Below the pieces are notes generated by a model. The model ran no database searches. It had not been told where the DNA came from and saw only the letters and a list, made by a program, of their open reading frames with translations. From contig CADCDO010000038.1 in the NCBI GenBank assembly GCA_902800345.1, positions 1 to 64,000 on the forward strand: a DNA stretch of 64,000 bases. Reading direction: 5' to 3'. Below are positions 35,601-43,241 of this stretch, one piece after another; positions within the stretch are counted from its first letter, which is position 1, and each line of letters starts with the position of its first letter. The stretch is from Fibrobacter succinogenes. GTDB taxonomy: Bacteria; Fibrobacterota; Fibrobacteria; Fibrobacterales; Fibrobacteraceae. Both the position numbers and the translations under genes were made by a program.

Positions 35601-36074
35601 AGCAAATGCAAGACCAACCCCCGCCAGCACAAAAGAACTAAACCAGATAATCATGAGGATACCCGTCCCGTAAGCGAGATTCCTCACCCCCATCAGTTCC
35701 TTGAGGTAACCGCCGCGCGCCGGAGACTGGAACGCCTGCAAAATAAAGAAAAGTCCCACCGATGTAAACACCAGCGGAACACTTCTATCATAAACGCCAA
35801 AGCAGAAAAGACCAAGCACGGGAACGGACAAGAGCGTCGTATATAATAGCACACGCTCCTTGGGATACTTGTCCGAAAAATACCCCGCGGGAGTCAATAA
35901 CAATATGCAAGGCAAAAGGAAAAGCAAATGCAACACGTAAAATTGCCAAGATCCGGTTGCCGTCAGCCCACTACGGCTAAAAACCAATTCCATCGTACCA
36001 ACGATTATCGTAGAAATAGCCACTTGGGAAAACGCGAGGCCATAGTAAGAGAAAAAACCTTGGTTCTTTTTCAT
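32652..36074 (-). CDS. aas: LplT-PlsC-acyl-ACP synthetase trifunctional fusion
   Basis: A 1140-residue protein uniting three steps of lysophospholipid recycling. Residues 1-~400 are an MFS transporter like LplT (VGTMELVFSRSGL, LLTPAGYFSDKYPKERVL). Residues ~420-600 are a PlsC acyltransferase (NHISYIDW with the HX4D dyad; FPENALSPTG in the second motif). Residues ~640-1140 are an AMP-binding acyl-ACP synthetase (ATIIFSSGSEGTPKGVELTH, FEGFGCTETTP, YKTGDKGHIDEDGFLTIVDR). In E. coli LplT and Aas are separate neighbouring genes; fusions like this are known elsewhere. The acyl-activating C-terminal lysine region KLGSGKFD is present, so all parts look intact. Confidence 0.93.
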   Translation of the reverse strand: MKKNQGFFSYYGLAFSQVAISTIIVGTMELVFSRSGLTATGSWQFYVLHLLFLLPCILLLTPAGYFSDKYPKERVLLYTTLLSVPVLGLFCFGVYDRSVPLVFTSVGLFFILQAFQSPARGGYLKELMGVRNLAYGTGILMIIWFSSFVLAGVGLAFASLYEVWLPVLVAVCALQLLGIVFAVRLPAIGAYDREMKFPWERYWNLVFARRKFWKAWSNRGIRQSIIGLSMFWVLIFLMVFVIQDQFCSGSLFGLDALVNYAILGAAIGLIGGFAFAMRMSNNFIETGLVPMGTAGSAILIYLIPFIPRPYNAIAFALLGFCAGMYMLPMFALLLYNSKPRSAGHVLAVNNAVQNLCVIAFDVLAILAMRLLGFDRMDLFFVLGLFCTGATIWALWIMPQSLLRQLLRTTLSLHYKFIVNGLKNLPWEGPVFLVSNHISYIDWALIQMASPRPLRFVLSRRSYEKWYVRLILSQMNVIDLDLAHPEKAMQEAHESLLRGEAVVVFPENALSPTGNVNRFRLDYSSAIKDVPNLVLLPLYVQGLWGSSYSMASAGYQDIVHSGGRIVSVAFGKPVPVDCGNVQMLRSIQELSITAWEAYIRRLRPVPNSWIRSAKRKKNSPVVFSPDGKHFSGYSLATAAITFANIFDKLLGKDEKCVGILIPPSGPGIFTNLAMLIKARTVCNLNYSSSPETMDYCCKVAGVKTIVTAHAFVDKLKQKGVDLEGKLLCNYKVYYMEDLGKQYVKKPTLILNFLRVMFLPVWYLEKRFFKKVSLDDVATIIFSSGSEGTPKGVELTHFNLMGNIKQCASVINVGPEDVFLGLLPMFHAFGFSITTMLCMVEGIPVATCPDPTDIRLVGRMAAEFKVTIMVATGTFLRMWGTSRYIHPLMFEHVRGIYAGAEKIREDVRNLYRSKFKLEIFEGFGCTETTPVASVNTKDFLLDDYKTVVVGNKPGTVGVPMPGCQFRIVDPDTLEELPLGTDGLILIGGAQIMKGYLNDPERTANAIAMIDGRRWYKTGDKGHIDEDGFLTIVDRYSRFAKLGGEMVSLGAVDFKISENPLFDEIDHFAVAVPDGSKGEKIVLLYSGDKPEDEVKTMLRQIGLPALMVPGAVLKLDELPKLGSGKFDVQTGKKIAMERLGISA

Positions 36075-36359
36075 GATATGTTCCTATAGTAACGGTAAAA
36101 AACTAATACATTAAAATAGGCAAGGACAATTAGTAATGTAAAAATAACTACGACACGCCCCCCTTTAGGGCCACTTGTAAGTTTTGTGAAACAACCCGTT
36201 TCATATTTTCTATATAATACAGGCCCCCTTAAAAAGCGTCATTTTTAAATAGAAATTCAAGAATTTCACAAAAAAAAGGAAATTTCGGCTTGTAAATTAT
36301 ACTCCCCTTTTATTTATATTAGACCAAGGAGTACGCAATAGCCCACAGAGGAGTTAAAA
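36075..36359 (+). promoter_or_regulatory. promoter region of the lipoprotein/radical SAM island
   Basis: A divergent intergenic region. GAAAC-AACCC-GTTTC (36188-36202) is followed by ATATTTTCTATATAATAC with a TATAAT box at 36113-36118-type spacing (TATAAT within 36211-36218). A second AT-rich box, TATATT, lies near 36316. The palindrome matches that at 18323-18337. Upstream of the ATG is GGAGTTAAAA, a normal ribosome-binding site, unlike most genes downstream in the island. Confidence 0.45.
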
Positions 36360-37355
36360 ATGTTTTACAAGCACTTAAAAAAATTAACCCTTGCATTGAC
36401 CGGATTTTTCTGGGCAAGTTGCAACAACACAACTATCACGGAGCCCCTTTACGGTGTGCCGCCCGACCTTTCCAGCAGTTCGGAGATTTCCCAATCCAGC
36501 GCTGCAGAACCAACTTCCAGCGAATCCATTTCATCAAGCAGTCAAGCCGAAAGTTCCAGCAGCGAGTTCACACAAATCATGCCCGCATACGGAGTACCTA
36601 CTCCAGTTCCGTGTTTCCCTGATAACGAACAAACAACGATGATTAATCGAGTATCAGAGCGCATCTTCCATTGCGGAGACGGCGTAAACTGCATCCAAAA
36701 AGACTCCATAAAGGGTTACGAGTCAGAATGCAGAGAAATCATCGAAGAAGACGGCGTCACAAAACAAACGGTTTGCCTCGATTATGGCGTAATAGTGAAC
36801 ACCGAAACAACCTTTTCCTGCGACGATGGCAAAACCTACAACGAAGAAGAGTTCCGCAAGCAATACAACAGAATCTATACGAACAATACTGATCAAAAAA
36901 AATCGTCCAGTTCCACAGCAGAAAGTTCCAGTTCTGACGGAGTGACATGCACACCCGGCGATTCAACATTAACCTATTACGCCCCATCCTACTCTGCAGA
37001 TATCGCCAAAATGAACGCGGAAGAACGTGCAAAGCGCACCGGTGTTGAAAAAATTGACAGTCTCAAAAATACGTTGCAAGCGACTCCGCAGTGTCTCGCA
37101 GATTTGCGCCAGCAACTCGACTCGTTCGTAGCACTCTATGGGGTCCCAGTCATCGTACATCCCGACGAAGTCTGCAGCGACGGTACCGTCCGCCCCACGG
37201 AGGAATATCTAGAATATCAAAAAATGAAAGAAGAATGGGAAAAGAACAAACCTGCACTAGACGAAGAATGCCAAAAGATTTACGAAGAAAAATTGGAGAA
37301 CATTCAGAAAAGAATCAACAAATGCTTGAATCCATTCGGCACGGATCAAACCTAA
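36360..37355 (+). CDS. YG(V/A)P-motif lipoprotein L1 of the rSAM island
   Basis: A 331-residue lipoprotein. The leader FYKHLKKLTLALTGFFWASC carries the island's FFWx(G/S)C lipobox. A Ser-rich linker spans ~40-70. Tyr-Gly motifs: PLYGVPPD right after the lipobox, PAYGVPTPVP, LDYGVIVN and ALYGVPVIVHPDEVC. There are two Cys-bearing modules, and the second (YYAPSYSADIAKMNAEERAK...MKEEWEKNKPALDEECQK) is nearly identical to that of L4. It is the first gene of the island with a normal GGAG site. Candidate substrate of the radical SAM enzyme at 41953 by context; the modification is unproven. Confidence 0.75.
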   Translation: MFYKHLKKLTLALTGFFWASCNNTTITEPLYGVPPDLSSSSEISQSSAAEPTSSESISSSSQAESSSSEFTQIMPAYGVPTPVPCFPDNEQTTMINRVSERIFHCGDGVNCIQKDSIKGYESECREIIEEDGVTKQTVCLDYGVIVNTETTFSCDDGKTYNEEEFRKQYNRIYTNNTDQKKSSSSTAESSSSDGVTCTPGDSTLTYYAPSYSADIAKMNAEERAKRTGVEKIDSLKNTLQATPQCLADLRQQLDSFVALYGVPVIVHPDEVCSDGTVRPTEEYLEYQKMKEEWEKNKPALDEECQKIYEEKLENIQKRINKCLNPFGTDQT

Positions 37356-37451
37356 CGAAACTTTGAATCTATGTCCTTATGGCATAGATTCAAAATGTTT
37401 TTATAAGCACCGCCCCCCTGCAACCTATAACCTAACACCTAAGATCTAAAC

Positions 37452-37853
37452 ATGCTCTACAAATTCCTAAAATTACTCTTTCTCTCGATGCTCACACTCG
37501 TTTGGGGTGGTTGCGACCCCAAAGACGATGCCGTAGCCGGTTACGGATGTTTCCCGACCAAATGTTACAATACAACTGCCACAGACAAAAACGGCATGAC
37601 CATCAGCATCATCGAATGTGAAGACGGGACTAAATACCTGAAGAATCCGGGACTTTACATCGAAGATCCTAAAAGGGAAGAAACATTACCCGACGACATC
37701 CAGATCGTAGCTCCAAACACAGACGAATGCGGAGCGACGAACTGCAAATACGATTCTGTCAAAATCTGCATCGACGGAATCACCGTAGACGAACAAGGAA
37801 ACGAGCACGGAATCGGCGCTTGCCACGCCAACATCGAATGCCCGGAGAAATAG
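37452..37853 (+). CDS. lipoprotein L2 of the rSAM island
   Basis: A 133-residue lipoprotein with leader LYKFLKLLFLSMLTLVWGGC (VWGGC lipobox) and no Ser-rich linker. The body is a small Cys-rich domain beginning AGYGCFPTKCYNTT and ending HANIECPEK. It is clearly homologous to the C-terminal domain of L8 at 43346 (ECxxGxxYLK, LPxDI, IECPxK). The start codon follows NNNACCT heptads (GCAACCT ATAACCT AACACCT AAGATCT) with no Shine-Dalgarno. One YG motif. Function unknown. Confidence 0.7.
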   Translation: MLYKFLKLLFLSMLTLVWGGCDPKDDAVAGYGCFPTKCYNTTATDKNGMTISIIECEDGTKYLKNPGLYIEDPKREETLPDDIQIVAPNTDECGATNCKYDSVKICIDGITVDEQGNEHGIGACHANIECPEK

Positions 37854-37861
37854 GACTTAGA

Positions 37862-38043
37862 GCACGCTACGCTTTGACGCCTTCGGCGTCCGCGGCTGCA
37901 CTCGGTCATAGAAAATGCAAGCATTTTCTGCGACGCTCGTTTTGCACGCTTTTGGGCTATGCATACCTTCATTCCCTAAACCACCAACCACTAACCACTA
38001 ATCCCCCACCTACCACCTATTACCTACTACCTAAAACCTAATT
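37862..38043. repeat. composite intergenic repeat: hairpins then ACCT heptads
   Basis: Contains GACGCC-TTC-GGCGTC (37876-37890), the inverted CGAGCGTCGC hairpin (37901-37939, stem AGAAAATGC/GCATTTTCT) and a run of heptads (accACCT attACCT actACCT aaaACCT aat) ending at the ATG of L3. The first part is an inverted copy of 39631-39668. Confidence 0.7.
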
Positions 38044-38406
38044 ATGTACAAACATTGGAAAAAAATCGCACTTGCAATCACAGCATTCTTTTGGAATGGC
38101 TGTAGCGACAAACCTTCGTCTAGCGAAGAACCTATAGCTTGTACCTTAAATATGGAATGCCCCGTATATGGGGTAATTTACGATTGTGAAAACGAAGAAG
38201 ATTACCAATCACCCGACATTGATTCCAAGTGCAACATAAAGCCATCAACGTGCGGCACACATTACCAATGCGAGGATGGTGCTTATTGTTATGAAACAAC
38301 TAAAAACAATGCCGATGTTATATACTGTCCCGACGAACCCGACAACAGCGTCACTTACTCTGAAAAAGATTTTTTCTCAAAATATTACATTAAGGAGCGA
38401 TACTAA
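38044..38406 (+). CDS. lipoprotein L3 of the rSAM island
   Basis: A 120-residue lipoprotein with leader YKHWKKIALAITAFFWNGC and a short Ser linker. The Cys-rich domain starts MECPVYGVIYDCE and ends with the island's common tail (YQCEDGAYCYE..., YSEKDFFSKYYIKERY). The same tail module occurs in L4, L5, L6 and L7. It starts directly after ACCT heptads without a Shine-Dalgarno. One YGV motif preceded by C-P. Confidence 0.7.
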   Translation: MYKHWKKIALAITAFFWNGCSDKPSSSEEPIACTLNMECPVYGVIYDCENEEDYQSPDIDSKCNIKPSTCGTHYQCEDGAYCYETTKNNADVIYCPDEPDNSVTYSEKDFFSKYYIKERY

Positions 38407-38582
38407 TAAACTTCTAACTTTAGACAATGGACATGTTCTACGGACATAGGAAAAAGATTTTTCCCGCAATACTATGTAAAAAGTGAACGCATTCATTAAA
38501 AAAATATTCATTTTCAACTTCTATTTATGTAATTTAAACCTAAGCACCAACCACTTCCTACCGACTACTTCCGACTTTAATT

Positions 38583-39485
38583 ATGAACATCCGCAAGCAC
38601 TGGAAAAGACTTTTACTCACGACCACAGCCCTCTTTTGGGCAAGTTGCACGAGCGAAAACGACAACGTGTTCCCGACAATCGGCCAGGACACGCCACACG
38701 CAGTTGACCCTAGTGCAAGTTCTGACAGTCATATCGAAAGTTCTAATGAAAACGCAGCCGAAAGCAGTTCTTCCGAAGCATCAGCACCGAGTTCCAACAG
38801 CATTACGCAGTCCAGCTCCAGCGAAGCAAATCCGTCCAGTTCCGTAGCAGAAAGCTCCAGTTCCGCCGAAGTGACATGCGCTCCCACGGATTCCGTCATA
38901 AGCTATTACCCGCCGGATTATTCAGAAAGCGTGGCAAAATCCAATGCAGAAAAGAAGGCAAACCGTGCCGGAGTCGCCAAAATCGACAGCATCATGAAGG
39001 CGCAGGAAACGATTCCTCAAGCCCTCGCAAATTTGCGTCAACAACTAAGCATGTTCGTTGCCCTATACGGGGCCCCAGTGCTCATACACCCCGATGAAGT
39101 TTGTAGCGACGGCATCACACGCCCTACACAAGCATACCTCGATTACCTTAAAATGAAAGAGGAATGGGAAAAGAACAAGCCTGCGCTAGACGAAGAATGC
39201 CAAAAGATTTACGAAGACAAGTTAAAGGAAATCGAACAGAGTATAAAAGAATGTCTAGAAAGTTCAAACCCCAGCACAGATTTGACAGCATGCGATCTTA
39301 AAGCCATGTGTCCCTTATATGGAATAGATTCAAAATGTTCTTACAAATACAATTGCGTTGACGACGTTTCATGTGAGGAAATTGACGGAGATAGTACTAA
39401 GTATTGCACTGACAAACAAGGCGAAAAAATCAAATACACCCAAGAGGAATTCGAAAAGAAATATTATACGAAACGTCGCTATTAG
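38583..39485 (+). CDS. lipoprotein L4 of the rSAM island (mosaic)
   Basis: A 300-residue lipoprotein. The leader NIRKHWKRLLLTTTALFWASC and the following ~40 residues are almost identical, also at DNA level, to L5. The Ser-rich linker (~35-95) leads to a module shared with L1 (ALYGAPVLIHPDEVCSDG, MKEEWEKNKPALDEECQK), then to the tail module shared with L3/L5-L7 (CPLYGIDSKCSYKYNCVDD, YTQEEFEKKYYTKRRY). It thus combines parts of at least two paralogues. Two YG motifs. Preceded by loose heptads; no Shine-Dalgarno. Confidence 0.75.
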   Translation: MNIRKHWKRLLLTTTALFWASCTSENDNVFPTIGQDTPHAVDPSASSDSHIESSNENAAESSSSEASAPSSNSITQSSSSEANPSSSVAESSSSAEVTCAPTDSVISYYPPDYSESVAKSNAEKKANRAGVAKIDSIMKAQETIPQALANLRQQLSMFVALYGAPVLIHPDEVCSDGITRPTQAYLDYLKMKEEWEKNKPALDEECQKIYEDKLKEIEQSIKECLESSNPSTDLTACDLKAMCPLYGIDSKCSYKYNCVDDVSCEEIDGDSTKYCTDKQGEKIKYTQEEFEKKYYTKRRY

Positions 39486-39778
39486 TTATTGGACATTGGT
39501 CATTGGGCACGCTTCGCTTTGGGCTATGAGCACGCTCGTAAACTCGCTCTGGGGGCGCTACGCTTTGGGCAATGCCCATACCTCAGTAGCGTGCAAAACG
39601 AGCGTCGCAAAAATATGCTTGCATATTTTTATGACCGAGTGCAGCCGCAGACGCCGAAGGCGTCAAAGGGAGCCGTAGGCGACCGAGCCCATACCCCATA
39701 CCTTCATCCCCTAAATCACAAACCACCAACCACTAACCACACCCCTACCACCTAAAACCTATAACCTAGCACCTAAAA
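39486..39778. repeat. composite intergenic repeat: hairpins, palindromes and ACCT heptads
   Basis: Holds the CGAGCGTCGC...GACCGAG hairpin (39599-39639, stem AAAAATATGC/GCATATTTTT), GACGCC-GAA-GGCGTC (39652-39666), GGGAGCCGTAGGCGACCGAG (the inverse of a piece at 60492-60515) and heptads up to the L5 start (accACCT aaaACCT ataACCT agcACCT aaaa). No gene. Confidence 0.7.
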
Positions 39779-40990
39779 ATGAACATCCGCAAGCACTGGA
39801 AAAGACTTTTGCTCACGACCACAGCCCTCTTTTGGGCAAGCTGCACAAGCGAAAACGAAAATACGTTCCCGACGATTGGTCAGGACATGTCATCCGCTGT
39901 CGACTCCGGAGTCAGTTCCGACAGCCATATCGAAAGTTCTAACGAAAACGCAGCCGAAAGCAGTTCATCCGAAGCCAAAGCCCCAAGTTCCAGCAGCGCT
40001 GCTGAGTCCAGTTCCAGTAGTTTAAATCCTAACGTCTACAGACTTGCAAGCAATCCAAGCGTCACTTGCACATCAAGCTATATCAATGGAGGCAAATGCC
40101 TCGACGATGATGACGCCAAAAGCAACAAAGAAGCAATTCAAAGAAAAATCGACGAGTACAAAAAAACAGTTGAAGAAAACCAGACTCTGACATTGGAACA
40201 GCTCGATTCCCTTGAAGAAAAAATAAATGCAAATCTAAAAGAATGGCTTGATGCAGACTATAAAGCGTATAGAACACCCAAAACTCATTGTACACATGTA
40301 GATCTAGGAACGTTGGTATATAAATGTTCAAATAACGAAAGCTACGAAGCCAGTACATTAGCAACCGATTCCGAAAATCGCATTCTCTATACAAAAGAAG
40401 AGCACAGAGCAAAGTTTCCTGAAAAATATCAATCCAGTTCAAGTTCGGAGCCGGAATCCAGCAACAGCGCCACACCCCCGTCTCCGCTTTGTCAAAAACA
40501 CGATTTTACCACAGAAGCCGATTTCAATAAAGCGTGGGAAGATGACAAAAAAGAACTTTTAGACATCGCCAAGAAAGAACTCGGAACAAACCTTGCAGAA
40601 AAAGACTCTATTTGCCTTGACCGCGTAGAACGCACTTATTGGTCTCCATCCACAGATGTTATTGCTAAAAAGCAAACCTGCGACGGCGAAACAGTCGTGA
40701 ATCCGCGCTATCAACAGGAGCTAGACACACTCAAAGCATCGGTAAAAAAACTAGTCGACAAATGCATCGAATATTCAAAAATCGAACAAATCGCATGTGT
40801 TATCGATGAGATGTGCCCTGAATACGGCGTAGATTCTAAATGCACTTACAAATACAGTTGCAATGATGGTCTTTCATGCAGGAGAATAATGAATGAAAGC
40901 AATATGAATTGCACCGACAAACAAGGGAAAGAAATCAAATATACCCATGAGGAATTCGAAAAGAAATATTATGAGAAAAGACGTTATTAG
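39779..40990 (+). CDS. lipoprotein L5 of the rSAM island
   Basis: A 403-residue lipoprotein, the longest of the set. Leader as in L4 (LLLTTTALFWASC). Two Ser-rich linkers (~55-80 and ~220-235) separate three parts: a Lys/Glu-rich helical segment (NKEAIQRKIDEYKKTVEENQ), a second helical segment (FNKAWEDDKKELLDIAKK) with Cys, and the common tail (MCPEYGVDSKCTYKYSCNDG, YTHEEFEKKYYEKRRY). One YG motif. The start follows heptads AACCTAT AACCTAG CACCTAA without a Shine-Dalgarno. Confidence 0.75.
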   Translation: MNIRKHWKRLLLTTTALFWASCTSENENTFPTIGQDMSSAVDSGVSSDSHIESSNENAAESSSSEAKAPSSSSAAESSSSSLNPNVYRLASNPSVTCTSSYINGGKCLDDDDAKSNKEAIQRKIDEYKKTVEENQTLTLEQLDSLEEKINANLKEWLDADYKAYRTPKTHCTHVDLGTLVYKCSNNESYEASTLATDSENRILYTKEEHRAKFPEKYQSSSSSEPESSNSATPPSPLCQKHDFTTEADFNKAWEDDKKELLDIAKKELGTNLAEKDSICLDRVERTYWSPSTDVIAKKQTCDGETVVNPRYQQELDTLKASVKKLVDKCIEYSKIEQIACVIDEMCPEYGVDSKCTYKYSCNDGLSCRRIMNESNMNCTDKQGKEIKYTHEEFEKKYYEKRRY

Positions 40991-41045
40991 TTTAGTCATT
41001 GGTCCACTCCCCTACAACCTATTACCTAAAACCTAACACCTAATT

Positions 41046-41480
41046 ATGTACAAGCACTGGGAAAAAATAGCACTCGCCCTGACCGCCTTCTTTTGGAACG
41101 GTTGTGATGATTCGTCATCGACGCCAAATGATTGCGCACTTTGCGAATACGAAGTCGATGTTCCTCAAGAATCCAGTTCAAGCACAATCCCGTCACCATC
41201 AAGTTCAAGCAAAGAACCAATAACATGTATGCTTAGCACCATGATTCTCGACACCATCGAGTGCGGTCATAACACGACAACCTATAATTATTTCGATTGC
41301 GATGACGGATTTGAATGTAGCTATACTCCAGAATGCGACAGCAAAATCTATTGTTCAGATAAAAAAGGCCAAAACATCTCTTACACCAAAGAAGAATTTT
41401 ATACTAAATATTCGACGCAAAACGGATACTGCAAAAAATTGGCTTCAGGCGAAAAAATATGCATTCTATCTAATCACTAA
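41046..41480 (+). CDS. lipoprotein L6 of the rSAM island
   Basis: A 144-residue lipoprotein with leader YKHWEKIALALTAFFWNGC. CALCEYEVDVPQESSSS corresponds to CPECEYGVPSILSSSS of L8, so here the Gly of the YG motif is replaced by Glu, the only member lacking YG. Short Ser linkers and the common Cys-rich tail (FDCDDGFECSYTPECDS, ISYTKEEFYTKYS) follow, with an extra Cys-containing extension at the end. Start in phase with ACCT heptads; no Shine-Dalgarno. Confidence 0.7.
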   Translation: MYKHWEKIALALTAFFWNGCDDSSSTPNDCALCEYEVDVPQESSSSTIPSPSSSSKEPITCMLSTMILDTIECGHNTTTYNYFDCDDGFECSYTPECDSKIYCSDKKGQNISYTKEEFYTKYSTQNGYCKKLASGEKICILSNH

Positions 41481-41522
41481 CCACACCCCTACAACCTATT
41501 ACCTAAAACCTAACACCTAATT

Positions 41523-41879
41523 ATGTACAAGCACTGGAAAAAAATAGCACTCGCCCTGACCGCCTTTTTCTGGGGTGGTTGCAATGACAATTCGTCTTCT
41601 AGCAACGAGCCTACAGCATGCTCACTTACTATAGGGTGTCCCGAATACGGAGTTTCTGGCTATTATTGTGAAGACGGCCTTCATCCGGACGACAACGGTC
41701 AAAACTGCACATTCCAACCAGCTCCAAAATGCCAGAAATATTATCATTGCGAAGACGGTGTTTCTTGTTGGACTTATGAAGACGATACCACTCTAAATTG
41801 CACCAATAAACAAGATAAAGAATTTTCAATCCACGAAAAAGAATTTAATTCCAAGTATTACATAGATAACGATAAATAA
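41523..41879 (+). CDS. lipoprotein L7 of the rSAM island
   Basis: A 118-residue lipoprotein with leader YKHWKKIALALTAFFWGGC and a SSSSNEP linker. The Cys-rich domain GCPEYGVSGYYCEDG...YYHCEDGVSCWTYEDD ends in the common tail FSIHEKEFNSKYYIDNDK. It lies 73 bases upstream of the radical SAM gene, the closest lipoprotein to it. The upstream heptads are nearly identical in sequence to those before L6. One YGV motif after C-P-E. Confidence 0.72.
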   Translation: MYKHWKKIALALTAFFWGGCNDNSSSSNEPTACSLTIGCPEYGVSGYYCEDGLHPDDNGQNCTFQPAPKCQKYYHCEDGVSCWTYEDDTTLNCTNKQDKEFSIHEKEFNSKYYIDNDK

Positions 41880-41952
41880 AAAATGAAGAATCATTTTTTC
41901 ATATACATCTTTAAATTTGTATTTTAAAAACAACCTCTAGATTCTAAAGCCT

Positions 41953-43029
41953 ATGCAAATCTCTCTTAAAAAGAAACTCGCTCTCGAAGCTTATCGCCTT
42001 TACCGTCACAACGAAATCAAGGCGCACCCGCTCACCTACTTTTTCTGGGAATGCACGCTCCGCTGCAACCTGCACTGTCTGCACTGCGGTAGCGATTGCG
42101 TCAAGGACGCCATCCCCGACATGCCCCGCGACGATTTCATGGGCGTACTCGACAAGCTCGCCCCGCACATCGACCCGAAGCACTTTATCGTGGTGATTAC
42201 CGGCGGCGAACCTTTGATGCGCCCAGACCTCGAAGAATGCGGCCAGGAAATCAAGAAACGCGGCTACCCCTGGGGCATGGTCACGAACGGTCTTGCGATG
42301 ACACCCGAACGCTACACGCGACTCCTGAACGCAGGGCTGCGCTCGCTCACCATCAGCCTCGACGGCCTCGAAGCAAACCACAACCATTTCCGCGGCGACC
42401 CGCATAGCTTTGAACGCGCTCTGCGAGCCATCGACATGGCCGCCCACACGCAAGGCCTCACCTTCGACGTGATGACGTGCGTGAACCGCGAAAACCTGAA
42501 AGAACTTCCGAAGATTCTCGACCTGCTTTTGAAAATTGGCGTAAAGCGCTGGCGTATCGCGACGGTGTTCCCGAAGGGCCGCGCCAAGGACAATCCGCTG
42601 TTCCAGCTCACGAACCAGGAATTCCGCCAGGTGTTCGACTTCATCCGCGAAGTCAAATCGCTGAAAGTCATCAACGTGAACTACGGCTGCGAAGGATTCC
42701 TCGGCAGTTACGAGAAGGACGCCCGCAACTACCCGTTCTTCTGCCGAGCCGGCGTGAACGTCAGTTCCGTGCTTTGCGACGGCAGCATCTCGGCATGCCC
42801 GAGCCTGCGTGGCGACTACATTCAAGGGAATATCTACAAAGACGACCTCTGGGACGTGTGGCAAAACCGCTATCAGGTGATGCGCGACCGCAGCTGGGCC
42901 AAGATTGGCGACTGCAAAAAATGCAAATACTGGCGCTACTGCGAAGGCTCCAGCCTGCATCTCCGTGACGAAAAAACGAAAGAGTTGGCTTACTGCCATG
43001 TAGCGAGACTTGAAGCCGCTGGTGCGTGA
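41953..43029 (+). CDS. radical SAM/SPASM enzyme of the lipoprotein island
   Basis: A 358-residue radical SAM protein. The 4Fe-4S motif is CNLHCLHC (C38, C42, C45), with GGEPLMRPDLEE for SAM binding. The SPASM C-terminus carries the auxiliary cluster cysteines (FFCRAGVNVSSVLCDGSISACPS, GDCKKCKYWRYCEGSS, YCHVARLE). Such enzymes modify ribosomal peptides or proteins. It fits what I recall as TIGR04133, the enzyme of rSAM/lipoprotein systems whose lipoprotein partners carry YGxP-like motifs. Seven lipoproteins precede it and one follows. It is GC-richer than its partners. The actual substrate and reaction are unknown. Confidence 0.9.
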   Translation: MQISLKKKLALEAYRLYRHNEIKAHPLTYFFWECTLRCNLHCLHCGSDCVKDAIPDMPRDDFMGVLDKLAPHIDPKHFIVVITGGEPLMRPDLEECGQEIKKRGYPWGMVTNGLAMTPERYTRLLNAGLRSLTISLDGLEANHNHFRGDPHSFERALRAIDMAAHTQGLTFDVMTCVNRENLKELPKILDLLLKIGVKRWRIATVFPKGRAKDNPLFQLTNQEFRQVFDFIREVKSLKVINVNYGCEGFLGSYEKDARNYPFFCRAGVNVSSVLCDGSISACPSLRGDYIQGNIYKDDLWDVWQNRYQVMRDRSWAKIGDCKKCKYWRYCEGSSLHLRDEKTKELAYCHVARLEAAGA

Positions 43030-43045
43030 TGACAAATGCGTAAGG

Positions 43046-43082
43046 CGAGCGTCGCAGCCATGCTTGCATGGATATGACCGAG
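43046..43082 (+). repeat. CGAGCGTCGC...GACCGAG hairpin
   Basis: Stem GCCATGC/GCATGGAT around the constant TT centre, with constant flanks; 17 bases after the radical SAM stop. Confidence 0.65.
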
Positions 43083-43112
43083 CCTAGCATTTGATACTTG
43101 AGCGAAGCGAAA

Positions 43113-43175
43113 GTACAAAAGACTAAGGAATTAACCTACTGTCATGTGCAGCGTCTCGAAGATGCAGGAGCGTAA
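43113..43175 (+). pseudogene. 3'-end remnant of a second radical SAM/SPASM gene
   Basis: Reads VQKTKELTYCHVQRLEDAGA and then a stop, against the intact enzyme's C-terminus EKTKELAYCHVARLEAAGA. The differences are mostly silent or conservative, so this is the true tail of a diverged paralogue whose remainder has been lost and replaced by the hairpin repeat at 43046-43082. Confidence 0.8.
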
Positions 43176-43241
43176 ACACATTCCGTCATCAACGCCCCGC
43201 ATCTCGTCATCCTGACGCGAAGCGGAAGACTACTCAGAAGG

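Noticed and set aside
41944..43035. 363-codon minus-strand ORF
   Set aside because: Antisense to the radical SAM gene, which carries the CNLHCLHC motif and a full SPASM domain.
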